Assembly: GCA_016706225.1 (NCBI GenBank)
Contig: JADJKB010000003.1
Span: 1,291,420 to 1,355,419 of the forward strand
Direction of reading: 5' to 3'
DNA from: Myxococcales bacterium
GTDB taxonomy: Bacteria; Myxococcota_A; Polyangia; Polyangiales; Polyangiaceae
DNA length: 64,000 bases
Below, one piece after another: positions 1 to 7,166 of the stretch (within the stretch, counting starts at the first letter, position 1; each line of letters begins with the position of its first letter). A program made the position numbers and the translations under genes. Under the pieces are notes generated by a model. It was not told the origin of the DNA and ran no database searches. It saw nothing but the letters and a program-made list of their open reading frames with translations.

Positions 1-2
1 GC

Positions 3-1232
3 CTGCAGTGCAAGTACGACAAGGGTGCGCTCACGACCGAGACGGTCGGCCCCAGCGTACCGCACGGCGACACGCTGCCGTTCGAGCACATCGTGGTGTT
101 GATGATGGAGAACCGCAGCTTCGACCACTACTTCTCGAAGCTGCCGGCCTACGGCGTGAAGGACGTCGACGTCGCGACGGATCAGGACTTCAACATCGAC
201 CCGACGAACGGCGAGAAGATCTACCGGTTCCACGAGACCCGCTTCTGCATTCAGGACGTGGACCACGACTGGGAGCCGGTTCACGAGCAGTGGAACCAGG
301 GCAAGATGGACGGCTTCGTGAAGACGAACAACCCGGGCGGCGCGCGGGCCATGGGTTATCACGATCAGAACGATTTCCCGTTTTATTACTGGATGGCCAA
401 GACGTTCTCGATCAGCGATCGGTTCTTCTCGTCCACGCTCGGTCCGACCTGGCCCAACCGTTTCTTCTTCTACGCGGGGACGGCTTGGGGAAACACCAAG
501 ACCGAGACGGTCGATCCGATCGCCGACCCCATCTACAAGACGGCGCCGCGGATCACGGATCTGATGAAGGCCGCCGGCAAGTCCTTCAAGGTCTATCGCG
601 ACGGCATCACGTCGTTCGCCACGGTGTTCGGCCTCACCAGCGAGAATCTGGGTGGAAAGATGTCCGACTTCAACTCGGACGTGGCCAACGACACTCTGCC
701 GGGCCTGGTGCTGCTCGATCCGGCGTTCAGCGGCCCGTATCAGAACGACGAACATCCGCCGAGCAACCCGCAGCTCGGGCAGAAGCTCGTGGCGGACGTG
801 TACGCCACGCTCACCTCGAACCCGGCGGTCTGGAAGAAGACGGTGTTCTTCCTGATCTACGACGAACACGGCGGCTACTACGACCACGTGCCGCCACCAC
901 AGGCCTGTGAGCCCGACTTGATCCTGCCCTACTCCCACAGCTACAGCAGGCTCGGCGTTCGCGTCCCGATCATCGTGGCGTCGCCGTACGTGAAGGCCGG
1001 CTACGTCAGCCATTTCCAGGCGGACCTGACCAGCGTGACGCGCTTCATCGAGAACCGCTTCGATCTCCCGGCGCTCACCGCACGCGATGCGAACGCCTGG
1101 CCGATGCTGGACCTGTTCGACTTCGCGAGCCCGCCGTTCCTGACGCCACCCACCGGAGCGCCCAGCGCCATGCCCGACGCAGCGCACATCAAGTGGTGCG
1201 AGACGAATCCGCCCGGAACCGGCAAACCTTGA
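3..1232 (+). CDS. Phosphoesterase family protein (phospholipase C / acid phosphatase type), 5' end outside window
   Basis: The reading frame is open from the first bases of the window, so the start codon lies upstream; about 409 residues are visible. The family (PF04185) hydrolyses phosphate esters, in many members phospholipids, usually outside the cytoplasm. The signature ENRSFDHYF lies near nucleotides 108-135. The later DEHGGYYDHVPPP stretch matches the metal-binding Asp/His segment of this family. Both catalytic blocks look intact and the gene ends at a TGA. The missing N-terminus probably carries a signal peptide. The substrate (phospholipid or other phosphomonoester) cannot be told from the sequence. 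Confidence 0.85.
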   Translation: MQCKYDKGALTTETVGPSVPHGDTLPFEHIVVLMMENRSFDHYFSKLPAYGVKDVDVATDQDFNIDPTNGEKIYRFHETRFCIQDVDHDWEPVHEQWNQGKMDGFVKTNNPGGARAMGYHDQNDFPFYYWMAKTFSISDRFFSSTLGPTWPNRFFFYAGTAWGNTKTETVDPIADPIYKTAPRITDLMKAAGKSFKVYRDGITSFATVFGLTSENLGGKMSDFNSDVANDTLPGLVLLDPAFSGPYQNDEHPPSNPQLGQKLVADVYATLTSNPAVWKKTVFFLIYDEHGGYYDHVPPPQACEPDLILPYSHSYSRLGVRVPIIVASPYVKAGYVSHFQADLTSVTRFIENRFDLPALTARDANAWPMLDLFDFASPPFLTPPTGAPSAMPDAAHIKWCETNPPGTGKP

Positions 1233-1279
1233 GCCAGTTGCGCGCCCCGCGGCCCCGCAGCTAGGCTCCACCCCGACTG

Positions 1280-1363
1280 GCACGAGTGGCGGAATTGGCA
1301 GACGCGCCGGATTTAGGTTCCGGTTTCCGAGAGGAAGTGAAGGTTCAAGTCCTTTCTCGTGCA
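1280..1363 (+). tRNA. tRNA-Leu, anticodon UAG
   Basis: A complete class II tRNA. The acceptor stem pairs GCACGAG (1280-1286) with CTCGTGC (1356-1362), followed by discriminator A at 1363. The anticodon stem is CCGGA/TCCGG around loop TTTAGGT, giving anticodon UAG at 1314-1316. A variable arm and the T-arm sequence GGTTCAAGTCC are present. CCA is not encoded. The 3' portion (1310-1365) is repeated exactly at 3759-3814, which marks this tRNA as an integration site. Confidence 0.95.
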
Positions 1364-1365
1364 CT
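1310..1365 (+). repeat. attL-like direct repeat (tRNA-Leu 3' end)
   Basis: 56 bp running from the anticodon arm of tRNA-Leu to two bases beyond its 3' end. It is identical to 3759-3814 in the same orientation and the flanks differ on both sides. Such direct duplication of a tRNA 3' end is the usual footprint of tyrosine-recombinase integration. Confidence 0.85.
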
Positions 1366-1466
1366 GGATTCAGTTTGGTTTTCTCGTGTTCCTGCGCGAT
1401 GCGCCTCGCGACTGATCCGACCGAAAAGCGCGATGGTGGCCCACTGTTTCCCTCCGGAGGCTAGAG

Positions 1467-2300
1467 TTGGATCGTCACTCAACGCGGAGTTCGCGGCACG
1501 TTTGGTGGGCGCCAATCCTCTTGGTGTCCTGCGGCGGCGTGTCGTCCAAGAACAACGGTCCAGACGGATCGGCCGGAGCAGGGGGAAGCGCTGGAAGCGG
1601 TGGAGGCGGAGGGAACCTGGGATCGGAATGGGCTTGCCTGAACGAACCCATCGAACCTTCCTCAGGGCTCGTCGCCAAGGTCTCCGTACGAGTTACTCCT
1701 TTTGCGTCGTCCGGCGCTGTTGATTCAGCGCTAGTTCGAACCTGTGATCCGACGGACCAGCTGTGTGCATCTCCTCTTGCCAAGGCGACCACGGACTCTG
1801 CTGGCAAGGCCAGCTTGGAATGGCCCGTCGCTCCGGCAGGCTGGAGCGGGTACTTCCGGGTAGAACGCTCCGGCTTCGTGACCACGGATGCGTTCGTGTT
1901 CCCACCCGTGACCCAGGCAACGGACGCGGTCATGATCGAGGTTCTTAGTGAGCAAGCCGCAGATCAACTTTTCGCGTTTCTGGCAATCTCGCCCAAGAGT
2001 GACAGCGTCCAGTTGTTCAGCCGACTGTGGGATTGCACAGACACACCGGCGGAAGGGGCCGAATTCACGGCTTCCCCCGTTGGGGCCAACTCCCTTCGAT
2101 GGTTTCAGTCCGGAACTGTGCCGGACACGGAGGCAAGCGCCACGGACGAGACCGGCGGCGCAGGGTACTTCAACCTCCCGGCTGGCCAGATCCATGTGAA
2201 CTGGCGGGTCTCTGGAGTGCCCATTGTTGAAGCAGACGTAGGATTTCCCGCAGGACGCTTTGCGTACTTCTCTGCGATGCCGAGCAGGCTGATTCACTGA
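1467..2300 (+). CDS. Predicted lipoprotein of unknown function
   Basis: The predicted product has 277 residues. Translation most likely begins at TTG 1467, six bases after a good GGAGG (1456-1460). A short basic N-terminus leads to a lipobox (LLVSC, Cys at about residue 22). A Gly/Ser/Ala linker follows, then a domain of roughly 220 residues containing paired cysteines and two similar halves of beta-rich character (a carboxypeptidase-regulatory or Ig-like fold is possible but not shown). It is expected to be anchored in a membrane facing the periplasm or surface. It is the first gene inside the tRNA-Leu island. I do not recognise a family. Confidence 0.75.
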   Translation: MDRHSTRSSRHVWWAPILLVSCGGVSSKNNGPDGSAGAGGSAGSGGGGGNLGSEWACLNEPIEPSSGLVAKVSVRVTPFASSGAVDSALVRTCDPTDQLCASPLAKATTDSAGKASLEWPVAPAGWSGYFRVERSGFVTTDAFVFPPVTQATDAVMIEVLSEQAADQLFAFLAISPKSDSVQLFSRLWDCTDTPAEGAEFTASPVGANSLRWFQSGTVPDTEASATDETGGAGYFNLPAGQIHVNWRVSGVPIVEADVGFPAGRFAYFSAMPSRLIH

Positions 2301-2307
2301 CAGCGCT

Positions 2308-2541
2308 ATGGAAACCCGCTCGCTATGCGCACTCGTTTCAGCACTCATGCTGTCGTGCGGCGGACACGATGAGGGTGAGGTGCCGCACCATGTGTACAGC
2401 CGGCTCAGCGCAGGGGGATTCACCTCGTGTGAAATCGAAGACGACCGAACCGTGAGGTGTTGGGGGGCCGGCGATCCAACACGACCTGCAGAAAATACGG
2501 CGGCCAAGTTCCTTCACTCGGTGGGTTGTGGAGCTCGCTGA
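2308..2541 (+). pseudogene. Truncated RCC1-repeat lipoprotein
   Basis: The 77-residue frame begins with a lipoprotein-type signal (SALMLSCGG) and continues into SAGGFTSCEI...TVRCWG. This is the start of the RCC1-like repeat seen in long myxobacterial lipoproteins, which normally carry many such blades. After about one blade the frame ends in unrelated sequence, so only the 5' end survives. It lies 7 bp after the preceding lipoprotein gene and may be cotranscribed. The break abuts the integrase remnant on the opposite strand, consistent with a deletion joining two genes. Confidence 0.6.
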
Positions 2542-2544
2542 TGT

Positions 2545-2735
2545 GCTCGCGAAGATCCAGACCCGGGCGAAGGCGGCGCAGTCCCCGGCATGGGGGCGAC
2601 CGGCAACCGTCAAGCTCTAGATGACCGGTGGCCCGTCCCGGTCCGGACCCAGTCCTCGGTGCGTCCATGGCCAGGCGAGCGTGACGAACGTGGCCCTGAG
2701 ATCATGCGCAGTCAGGCTAGTGAAGCCGTTGCCAG
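2545..2735 (-). pseudogene. C-terminal remnant of a tyrosine recombinase (island integrase)
   Basis: On the minus strand the frame contains LTAHDLRATFVTLA, the HxxR box of tyrosine integrases. After a frameshift it continues with DRxG/TGH-like residues and a tail reading LDLREHISELH, similar to the end of integrases in this group. The catalytic N-terminal half is absent, replaced on the 5' side by the XRE gene of the opposite strand, and at least one frameshift is needed. It probably represents the enzyme that integrated the island at tRNA-Leu. Homology is inferred by eye from short motifs. Confidence 0.55.
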
Positions 2736-2774
2736 GCGTAACTTGTGTGTTACACTCGGACAGGAGACGCTGCC

Positions 2775-3131
2775 ATGCCGAGGCGACCGAAAACCGGGTT
2801 CGACAAGTTCTTCGACGCCCAGATGAAGGACGCGGGGTTTGCCGCTGAACACCAGAAAGCCAAGCGCGAGATCGACGCCGTGGACACGATCGTCCGAAGG
2901 CTCGACGCGGCACGGCTGGAACTCGGCATGAGCAAGGCCGAGCTTGCACGGCGCATCTCGGCCAAGCCGGAGATCGTCCGCCGGCTCTTCACGGACGAGG
3001 AGGCAAACCCCACGATGGCCACCGTCGTCAAGTTGGCGGCGGCGCTGCACCTGAAGGTCGAGCTTGTCCCTGCAACTCCGAAAGCATCGACGAAGGACAA
3101 GCGGACGGGCGCTGCCGGCACCGCTGCGTAG
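2775..3131 (+). CDS. XRE-family HTH protein, probable antitoxin
   Basis: The predicted product has 118 residues. ATG 2775 is preferred over the upstream ATG 2745 because AGGAG (2762-2766) sits eight bases before it. A basic N-terminus and a helical region are followed by an HTH in the second half (SKAELARRISAKPEIVRRLF) and the typical continuation PTMATVVKLAAALH of HigA-like antitoxins. It would bind DNA and, if an antitoxin, neutralise the product of the convergent gene, whose stop codon is one base away. Tail-to-tail order is unusual because such pairs normally share an operon. Confidence 0.75.
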   Translation: MPRRPKTGFDKFFDAQMKDAGFAAEHQKAKREIDAVDTIVRRLDAARLELGMSKAELARRISAKPEIVRRLFTDEEANPTMATVVKLAAALHLKVELVPATPKASTKDKRTGAAGTAA

Positions 3132-3132
3132 G

Positions 3133-3588
3133 CTACATTTCGACGCTTCTTGGTGTCCGCGAGCGGCACTCGTCTCCGAGTGCTCGGACCTCGGCGTAGT
3201 CGGCCGACGAGAGCTTCGTCTTGAATGGCTTGTCCCTGCCCACGATGATCACGATGCTCGGGCCGCCGAGCCCGAGCGTCGCGCCATTTCGTTCGAGCAA
3301 GCAGAACAGCCGGTAGTGATGCCGGTCTGGCCCATCGACGCGAACCTCGTACCAACCCTTCATCTCGTCGTGCATGGCTTCCCAGTAACCACCGCCGCTG
3401 AACGATGGTGGGGGTGCCGCAGCCACCGCTTGGAGCACGGCCACCATCTTTGCCCGCACGGCCTCGGGGCACGCCTCCAGAAAAGCTCGGCCAGGAACCG
3501 AGCGGTCGAACCGCCGGAAGAAGTGGACGAGCCACGGGCCTCTCCACGGCGCCGCTACCGTTGGTTGTGCCTTGCGCTTCGTGGCCAC
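3133..3588 (-). CDS. RelE/HigB-type (Gp49-like, DUF891) putative toxin
   Basis: The predicted product has 151 residues, starting at GTG 3588. The core (VRAKMVAVLQAV... YWEAMHDEMKGWYEVRVDG... HHYRLFCLLER... IVIIVGRDKPFKTKL) follows the RelE-superfamily pattern: helical N-terminus, then a beta-sheet with an E-x-R strand and a hydrophobic strand before a basic loop. Family members cleave mRNA on the ribosome. The partner is the convergent XRE gene. A degenerate copy of the last 100 bp of this gene lies at 4574-4677, outside the island. Toxicity is inferred from the family only. Confidence 0.7.
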   Translation of the reverse strand: MATKRKAQPTVAAPWRGPWLVHFFRRFDRSVPGRAFLEACPEAVRAKMVAVLQAVAAAPPPSFSGGGYWEAMHDEMKGWYEVRVDGPDRHHYRLFCLLERNGATLGLGGPSIVIIVGRDKPFKTKLSSADYAEVRALGDECRSRTPRSVEM

Positions 3589-3758
3589 GACCTGAGCCTA
3601 CGACGTGACCCTCGGCCTACCGAACGACATTCAATTCTGCTCGGCTGAATCGTCGGCGAATCGTCGGCACCGCCGCGAACGAGCCCCAACGACGCTGATC
3701 GCCCTCTCGCAACATCGCGGATCACCTCGGTTCGCATCCGTTCGCGACACAAGCTCCC

Positions 3759-3814
3759 GATTTAGGTTCCGGTTTCCGAGAGGAAGTGAAGGTTCAAGTC
3801 CTTTCTCGTGCACT
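3759..3814 (+). repeat. attR-like direct repeat (duplicate of tRNA-Leu 3' end)
   Basis: Exact copy of 1310-1365. Lacking the acceptor 5' strand and D-arm, it cannot be a functional tRNA. It marks the distal end of the island. The rest of the gene-free stretch 3589-3951 shows nothing recognisable. Confidence 0.85.
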
Positions 3815-3951
3815 AGTGAGATCGTTCAGCTAGTGGATGATCCGTTCCGGCGGCGGATCGTCGTCACCTTCGAGCGTACGACGTACCCTCCGGTCAGACA
3901 CGGTAGGTTCACGTTTTCACCTACTACTCGCTGATGCAGATGAGCTGACAA

Positions 3952-4551
3952 ATGCGCGCTGTTCCGAGCTTCATCTGCGCAGGGGTGGTTTGGTTCTCAG
4001 CGGCCGTCCATGGGTGTTCCGAAGAAGGCTCATTGCGCCCCGCGACGGGTGGCGTGGGTGCCGCAGAGGGAGGCGGCGGTAGCGCTGCCTCGGGAGTGGG
4101 CGGTTCAGGGGGAGGCGTCGTAGACGGTAGCGACGGCGCGACCGACGTGACGGGCGACGCGAGCGACGCGGAAACTGGCGTAGGCGACGGCGCGACCGAC
4201 GCGACGGGCGAAACGAGTGACGCAGCGGGCGAGGCGGACGCTGCTGACGCTGGTTCGATGTGTCAGGGTCTCGACGAGTCACAGTGCGTGGCGACGGGCG
4301 TGCCCTGCGTTGCGCTAAAGGGCAAGCAAGTCCAGGATGGTGGGACTGGCTACGCCGGCTGTTGGACGGGCTATTGGCTAACCGCCGACGGTGGCTGGTA
4401 CCCGAAGGACTTCGCGGCAATTCAGTCCTGTGGCATCGACGCTTCCGGTTGGTGCTGGGTCTTCAGCGGTGCATTCGTCCCCGACGGCTGGCAGCTCCTG
4501 GTCTCCTGCAACAACGTTCCAGCGTGCGCAGGCGTTTTCGGGGACGGGTAG
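3952..4551 (+). CDS. Predicted lipoprotein with long acidic Gly/Ala/Asp linker
   Basis: The predicted product has 199 residues. A hydrophobic N-terminus ends in a lipobox-like HGC at about residue 22. A low-complexity spacer of roughly 75 residues follows, rich in Gly, Ala, Asp and Thr with repeated DGATDxTGDAS-like units. A compact Cys-rich C-terminal domain of about 95 residues (C-x7-C-x6-C spacing and several Trp) completes the protein. It is likely exported and lipid-anchored with the domain held away from the membrane. Function is unknown. It lies just outside the tRNA-Leu island. Confidence 0.7.
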   Translation: MRAVPSFICAGVVWFSAAVHGCSEEGSLRPATGGVGAAEGGGGSAASGVGGSGGGVVDGSDGATDVTGDASDAETGVGDGATDATGETSDAAGEADAADAGSMCQGLDESQCVATGVPCVALKGKQVQDGGTGYAGCWTGYWLTADGGWYPKDFAAIQSCGIDASGWCWVFSGAFVPDGWQLLVSCNNVPACAGVFGDG

Positions 4552-4573
4552 CGCCCCGGGCACTGGGGACACA

Positions 4574-4677
4574 GCTGCGTAGCCTATGTCTCGACGCTTC
4601 TTGGTGCCCGCGAGCGGCACTCGTCTCCGAGTGCTCGGACCTCGGCGCAGTCGGCCGACGAAGAGCTTCGTCCTGAA
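4574..4677 (-). pseudogene. Degenerate copy of the toxin 3' end and antitoxin stop
   Basis: About 104 bp closely resembling 3123-3225, the tail-to-tail junction of the XRE and RelE-type genes. The XRE stop region is included. An extra base after the FRTKL codons shifts the toxin frame, so it is nonfunctional. It lies about 760 bp beyond the island's right repeat and may be a relic of an earlier related insertion. Confidence 0.7.
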
Positions 4678-4730
4678 CCGCTACTCGGCTCGCGTCGCTC
4701 GGCGACCGTTCGTGCCGCGCCCGAGCTCCT

Positions 4731-5150
4731 TCACCCGCCCGAGAACATCGCGAACACCTCTGCCTCGGTGACCTTCTTGCGATCACCAGCGAGCGTGTAG
4801 GCGTCCGGCTTCTTGTCGATGAACCACTCTTTGGTGAGCGTGATGCCACTCGGGTCGTCCAGGCTGCCGAGGGAGACGGAGGTCATGCCTTGGTACTTGC
4901 CGTCGGCCGTCAAGCGGTAGAACAAACCCGAGCCGCACTTGCTGCAGAATCCGCGCTCGGCCCACTTCGAGGACTGGAGCGTGGTGAGGCTGTCGTTCTT
5001 CTGCCAGTCGATGGAATCGACGCTCACGCCCATCCACGGTCCGCCGGCCCACCTGCGACACATGCCACAGTGACAAACACTGCCCTCGGCGCTGACCCCC
5101 TTGGCCGTAAACGTGACGGCGCCACACATGCAACTCCCCGTTCGCTCCAT
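4731..5150 (-). CDS. GFA family (Mss4-like) zinc protein
   Basis: The predicted product has 139 residues, a normal length for the family. The conserved cysteines of the GFA/Mss4-like fold are present: Cys7 and Cys9, Cys26, Cys28 and Cys31, and the pair Cys69/Cys72 (FCSKC). These coordinate structural and catalytic zinc in the glutathione-dependent formaldehyde-activating enzyme. Most GFA paralogues, however, have unproven substrates and may handle other glutathione or thiol adducts. The protein should be cytoplasmic. The gene stands alone, transcribed divergently from the TetR regulator at 5246, so the 95-bp gap may carry two promoters. Confidence 0.85.
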   Translation of the reverse strand: MERTGSCMCGAVTFTAKGVSAEGSVCHCGMCRRWAGGPWMGVSVDSIDWQKNDSLTTLQSSKWAERGFCSKCGSGLFYRLTADGKYQGMTSVSLGSLDDPSGITLTKEWFIDKKPDAYTLAGDRKKVTEAEVFAMFSGG

Positions 5151-5201
5151 GGCCTCGCCCTTACACGGGGGCCGGAGCGAAGCAAAGGCGGAGCGGGCTG
5201 C

Positions 5202-5229
5202 TTGACAAGTAACGTAACGCTGTTATGTT
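5202..5229 (+). promoter_or_regulatory. Sigma-70-type promoter of the TetR gene
   Basis: A perfect -35 box TTGACA (5202-5207) is followed after 16 bp by TATGTT (5224-5229). This places transcription start near 5236, only about 10 bases before ATG 5246. The promoter overlaps the first operator-like palindrome. Confidence 0.6.
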
Positions 5230-5248
5230 CCGACGTAACAACGTTATG
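5213..5248 (+). promoter_or_regulatory. Two tandem imperfect palindromes, probable TetR operators
   Basis: CGTAACGCTGTTATG (5213-5227) and CGTAACAACGTTATG (5234-5248) are near-identical 15-bp dyads (CGTAAC-N3-GTTATG). Their centres are 21 bp apart, two helical turns, and they cover the -10 box and the start codon. This is the expected geometry for autorepression by the adjacent regulator. Confidence 0.6.
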
Positions 5249-5821
5249 TCCGAGGCCGAAGTCGCTGTTTCCCGGGTCTGCCGGGCCCTGGCCCGGGGGC
5301 GCCTGAGCCCCGATGCGCTCACGGCGCGGGACCTGAGCAAGTTCGTCGGCAAGACGACGTCGCTGCTCTATCACCACTGGGGTTCGCTCGACGGGTTCCT
5401 GTACGCGGTGTCCCAGGCGGGCTTCGTCGATCTGGTCGAACGACTCGGCACCGTGCTCACGACCGGCGGCGACCTGCCGCAGCTGTCGGAGGCCTTCGTG
5501 GGCTTCGGGCTGGATAGCCCAGCCCTGTACGCACTGATGTTCGAGCGCCGCTACGACTGGACCGCTCTCAGGAAGCGTGGAGCCTTCAACAACCCGAGCC
5601 CCGCCGCAGCCATGTGGCAGACGCTCGTTACCAAGCTCGATGAGGCAGGCTCCGACGATCCGGACGCCGACGCGCGGCTGCTCTACGCCGGACTGCACGG
5701 CCTGGTGTCTTTGGCTGCGAGTGGCCGCGCGAACTTCGGCGTGCTCGCCAAGACCGATCGCGAGGTCGCGCTGGCCAGCGCCCGCCGCCTGGCAACTCGA
5801 CTGCTTCAGCCCAGAAAGTGA
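5246..5821 (+). CDS. TetR/AcrR family transcriptional regulator
   Basis: About 191 residues from ATG 5246. An ATG at 5225 is possible but lies inside the -10 box, so the later start is preferred. The N-terminal HTH (ALTARDLSKFVGKTTSLLYHHWGS) fits the TetR pattern. The C-terminal two thirds is helical ligand-binding sequence without recognisable specificity. It probably represses its own promoter through the tandem palindromes upstream. The Old Yellow Enzyme gene starts 13 bp after its stop, so the two are likely one operon and the regulator may sense an electrophilic substrate of that enzyme (inference). Confidence 0.85.
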   Translation: MSEAEVAVSRVCRALARGRLSPDALTARDLSKFVGKTTSLLYHHWGSLDGFLYAVSQAGFVDLVERLGTVLTTGGDLPQLSEAFVGFGLDSPALYALMFERRYDWTALRKRGAFNNPSPAAAMWQTLVTKLDEAGSDDPDADARLLYAGLHGLVSLAASGRANFGVLAKTDREVALASARRLATRLLQPRK

Positions 5822-5834
5822 GACCCCCTACGTC

Positions 5835-7166
5835 ATGACCACCAGCCTGAGTCACTCCCTTCGTTTGCCCAACGGCGCGGTGCTGCAAAATCGCCTGGCC
5901 AAGTCCGCCATGAGCGAACGCCTGGCAGCCGCGGACGGCGCTCCCAACGAGGCGCTCGTCCGGCTGTACCGTCGCTGGTCTGCGGGCGGCGCCGGGCTCT
6001 TGATCACGGGCAACGTGATGGTGGACAAGACCGCCATCGCCGAGACCGGCAACGTCGTCGTGGAAGACGAATCCCATTCCGCCGAGCTCCGCGCGTGGGC
6101 ACACGCCGCCACGAGCGCCGGCAACCACGCCTTCGTGCAGCTCAACCATCCGGGGCGGCAGTCCCCGCGCCTGGCCAGCGCCGAGCCCGTCGCACCGTCC
6201 GCGCTGGCCATGAAGGGCATGTTCGGCGCCTTCGCTCGGCCGCGCGCCCTCGAAGACGCTGAGGTGGAAGACATCATCGACCGCTTTGCAAACACCGCCG
6301 CCATCGTTCAGTCGGCGGGCTTCAGCGGTGTGCAGATCCACGCGGCTCACGGCTACCTGGTGAATCAGTTCCTGTCCCCGCTCACCAATCTGCGCGAGGA
6401 CCGCTGGGGTGGCACTCCGGACAATCGACGGCGCTTCTTGCTCGAGATCGTGCGCCGCATCCGCGCCAGCGTCGGTCGCGATTTCCCCGTGACCGTCAAG
6501 CTGAACTCGGCCGACTTTCAGCGCGGGGGCTTCGACGAAGCGGAGTCCATGCGGGTGGTCGAGGCACTCGAGGCCGAGGGCATCGACCTCCTGGAAATCT
6601 CCGGTGGCACCTACGAGTCCGCCGTGATGTTCGATGAAGCCAAGACGAAAGCCGCGTCCAGCCACGCGCGAGAAGCGTTCTTCCTCGAGTACGCGGAGAA
6701 GGTCCGCACGCGCACCCGTGTTCCGCTGATGGTGACCGGCGGCTTTCGCACCGCACGCGGCATGAGTGAGGCCCTCGCGGGCGGCGCCGTGGATGTGGTC
6801 GGGCTGGCGCGCCCGCTGGCCATCGAGCCCGATCTGCCCGCACGCCTGCTCAGTGGCTCGGCGGACTCGGCCACGCCGATCCGCATTGCGACGGGCATCA
6901 AGCGCCTCGACTCGCTGATCCAGGGCGCGTTTTATCAGGGGCAGATCCGCCGGCTCGCGCGCGGGCTGGAGCCCAAGCCGGATCTGAATCGACTCGCGGT
7001 CGTGCTGGCGTATTTGCGCGGACCGCGCCCTATTCCGGCGGCCGCTCCCGAGCTCACCAGCTCGCCTCCGTCGAGGCTGGAATTCACTCTCGCCGGCGCA
7101 AGTCGTCACCCGGTTCCAGCGGTTCGTCGGGGTCGCCGAGCCAGCCACGCACGCGGAAGTAGATGA
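5835..7166 (+). CDS. NADH:flavin oxidoreductase, Old Yellow Enzyme family
   Basis: The predicted product has 443 residues from ATG 5835. Family signatures are clear: HPGRQSP near residue 105, then H-A-A-H-G-Y-L-V-N-Q-F-L-S-P with NLREDRWGG, the substrate-binding His pair and FMN-barrel segment. A phosphate-binding VTGGFRT and GLARPLAIEPDLP lie near the C-terminal side. These FMN enzymes reduce activated C=C bonds using NAD(P)H. The gene follows a TetR regulator by 13 bp. The last 83 bp run antiparallel into the 3' end of corA, and the Arg/Ser-rich C-terminal tail encoded there is longer than usual for the family. Confidence 0.9.
   Translation: MTTSLSHSLRLPNGAVLQNRLAKSAMSERLAAADGAPNEALVRLYRRWSAGGAGLLITGNVMVDKTAIAETGNVVVEDESHSAELRAWAHAATSAGNHAFVQLNHPGRQSPRLASAEPVAPSALAMKGMFGAFARPRALEDAEVEDIIDRFANTAAIVQSAGFSGVQIHAAHGYLVNQFLSPLTNLREDRWGGTPDNRRRFLLEIVRRIRASVGRDFPVTVKLNSADFQRGGFDEAESMRVVEALEAEGIDLLEISGGTYESAVMFDEAKTKAASSHAREAFFLEYAEKVRTRTRVPLMVTGGFRTARGMSEALAGGAVDVVGLARPLAIEPDLPARLLSGSADSATPIRIATGIKRLDSLIQGAFYQGQIRRLARGLEPKPDLNRLAVVLAYLRGPRPIPAAAPELTSSPPSRLEFTLAGASRHPVPAVRRGRRASHARGSR

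Larger units (their letters stand above)
1310..3814. mobile_element. Small decayed genomic island integrated in tRNA-Leu
   Basis: The 2.5-kb interval is bounded by a perfect 56-bp direct repeat of the tRNA-Leu 3' end. It holds a lipoprotein gene, a truncated RCC1-type gene, the C-terminal remnant of a tyrosine integrase, and an XRE/RelE-type pair. No complete integrase remains, so the element should be immobile unless helped in trans. The loss of most of the integrase and the cut RCC1 gene suggest internal deletion after integration (inference). Confidence 0.75.

Noticed and set aside
3759..3814. Second tRNA-Leu gene
   Set aside because: Only the anticodon arm to the 3' end is present. The acceptor 5' strand and D-arm are missing, so it is an att duplicate.
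5628..7148. 506-codon minus-strand reading frame
   Set aside because: Antisense to the TetR and Old Yellow Enzyme genes, with no recognisable motif.
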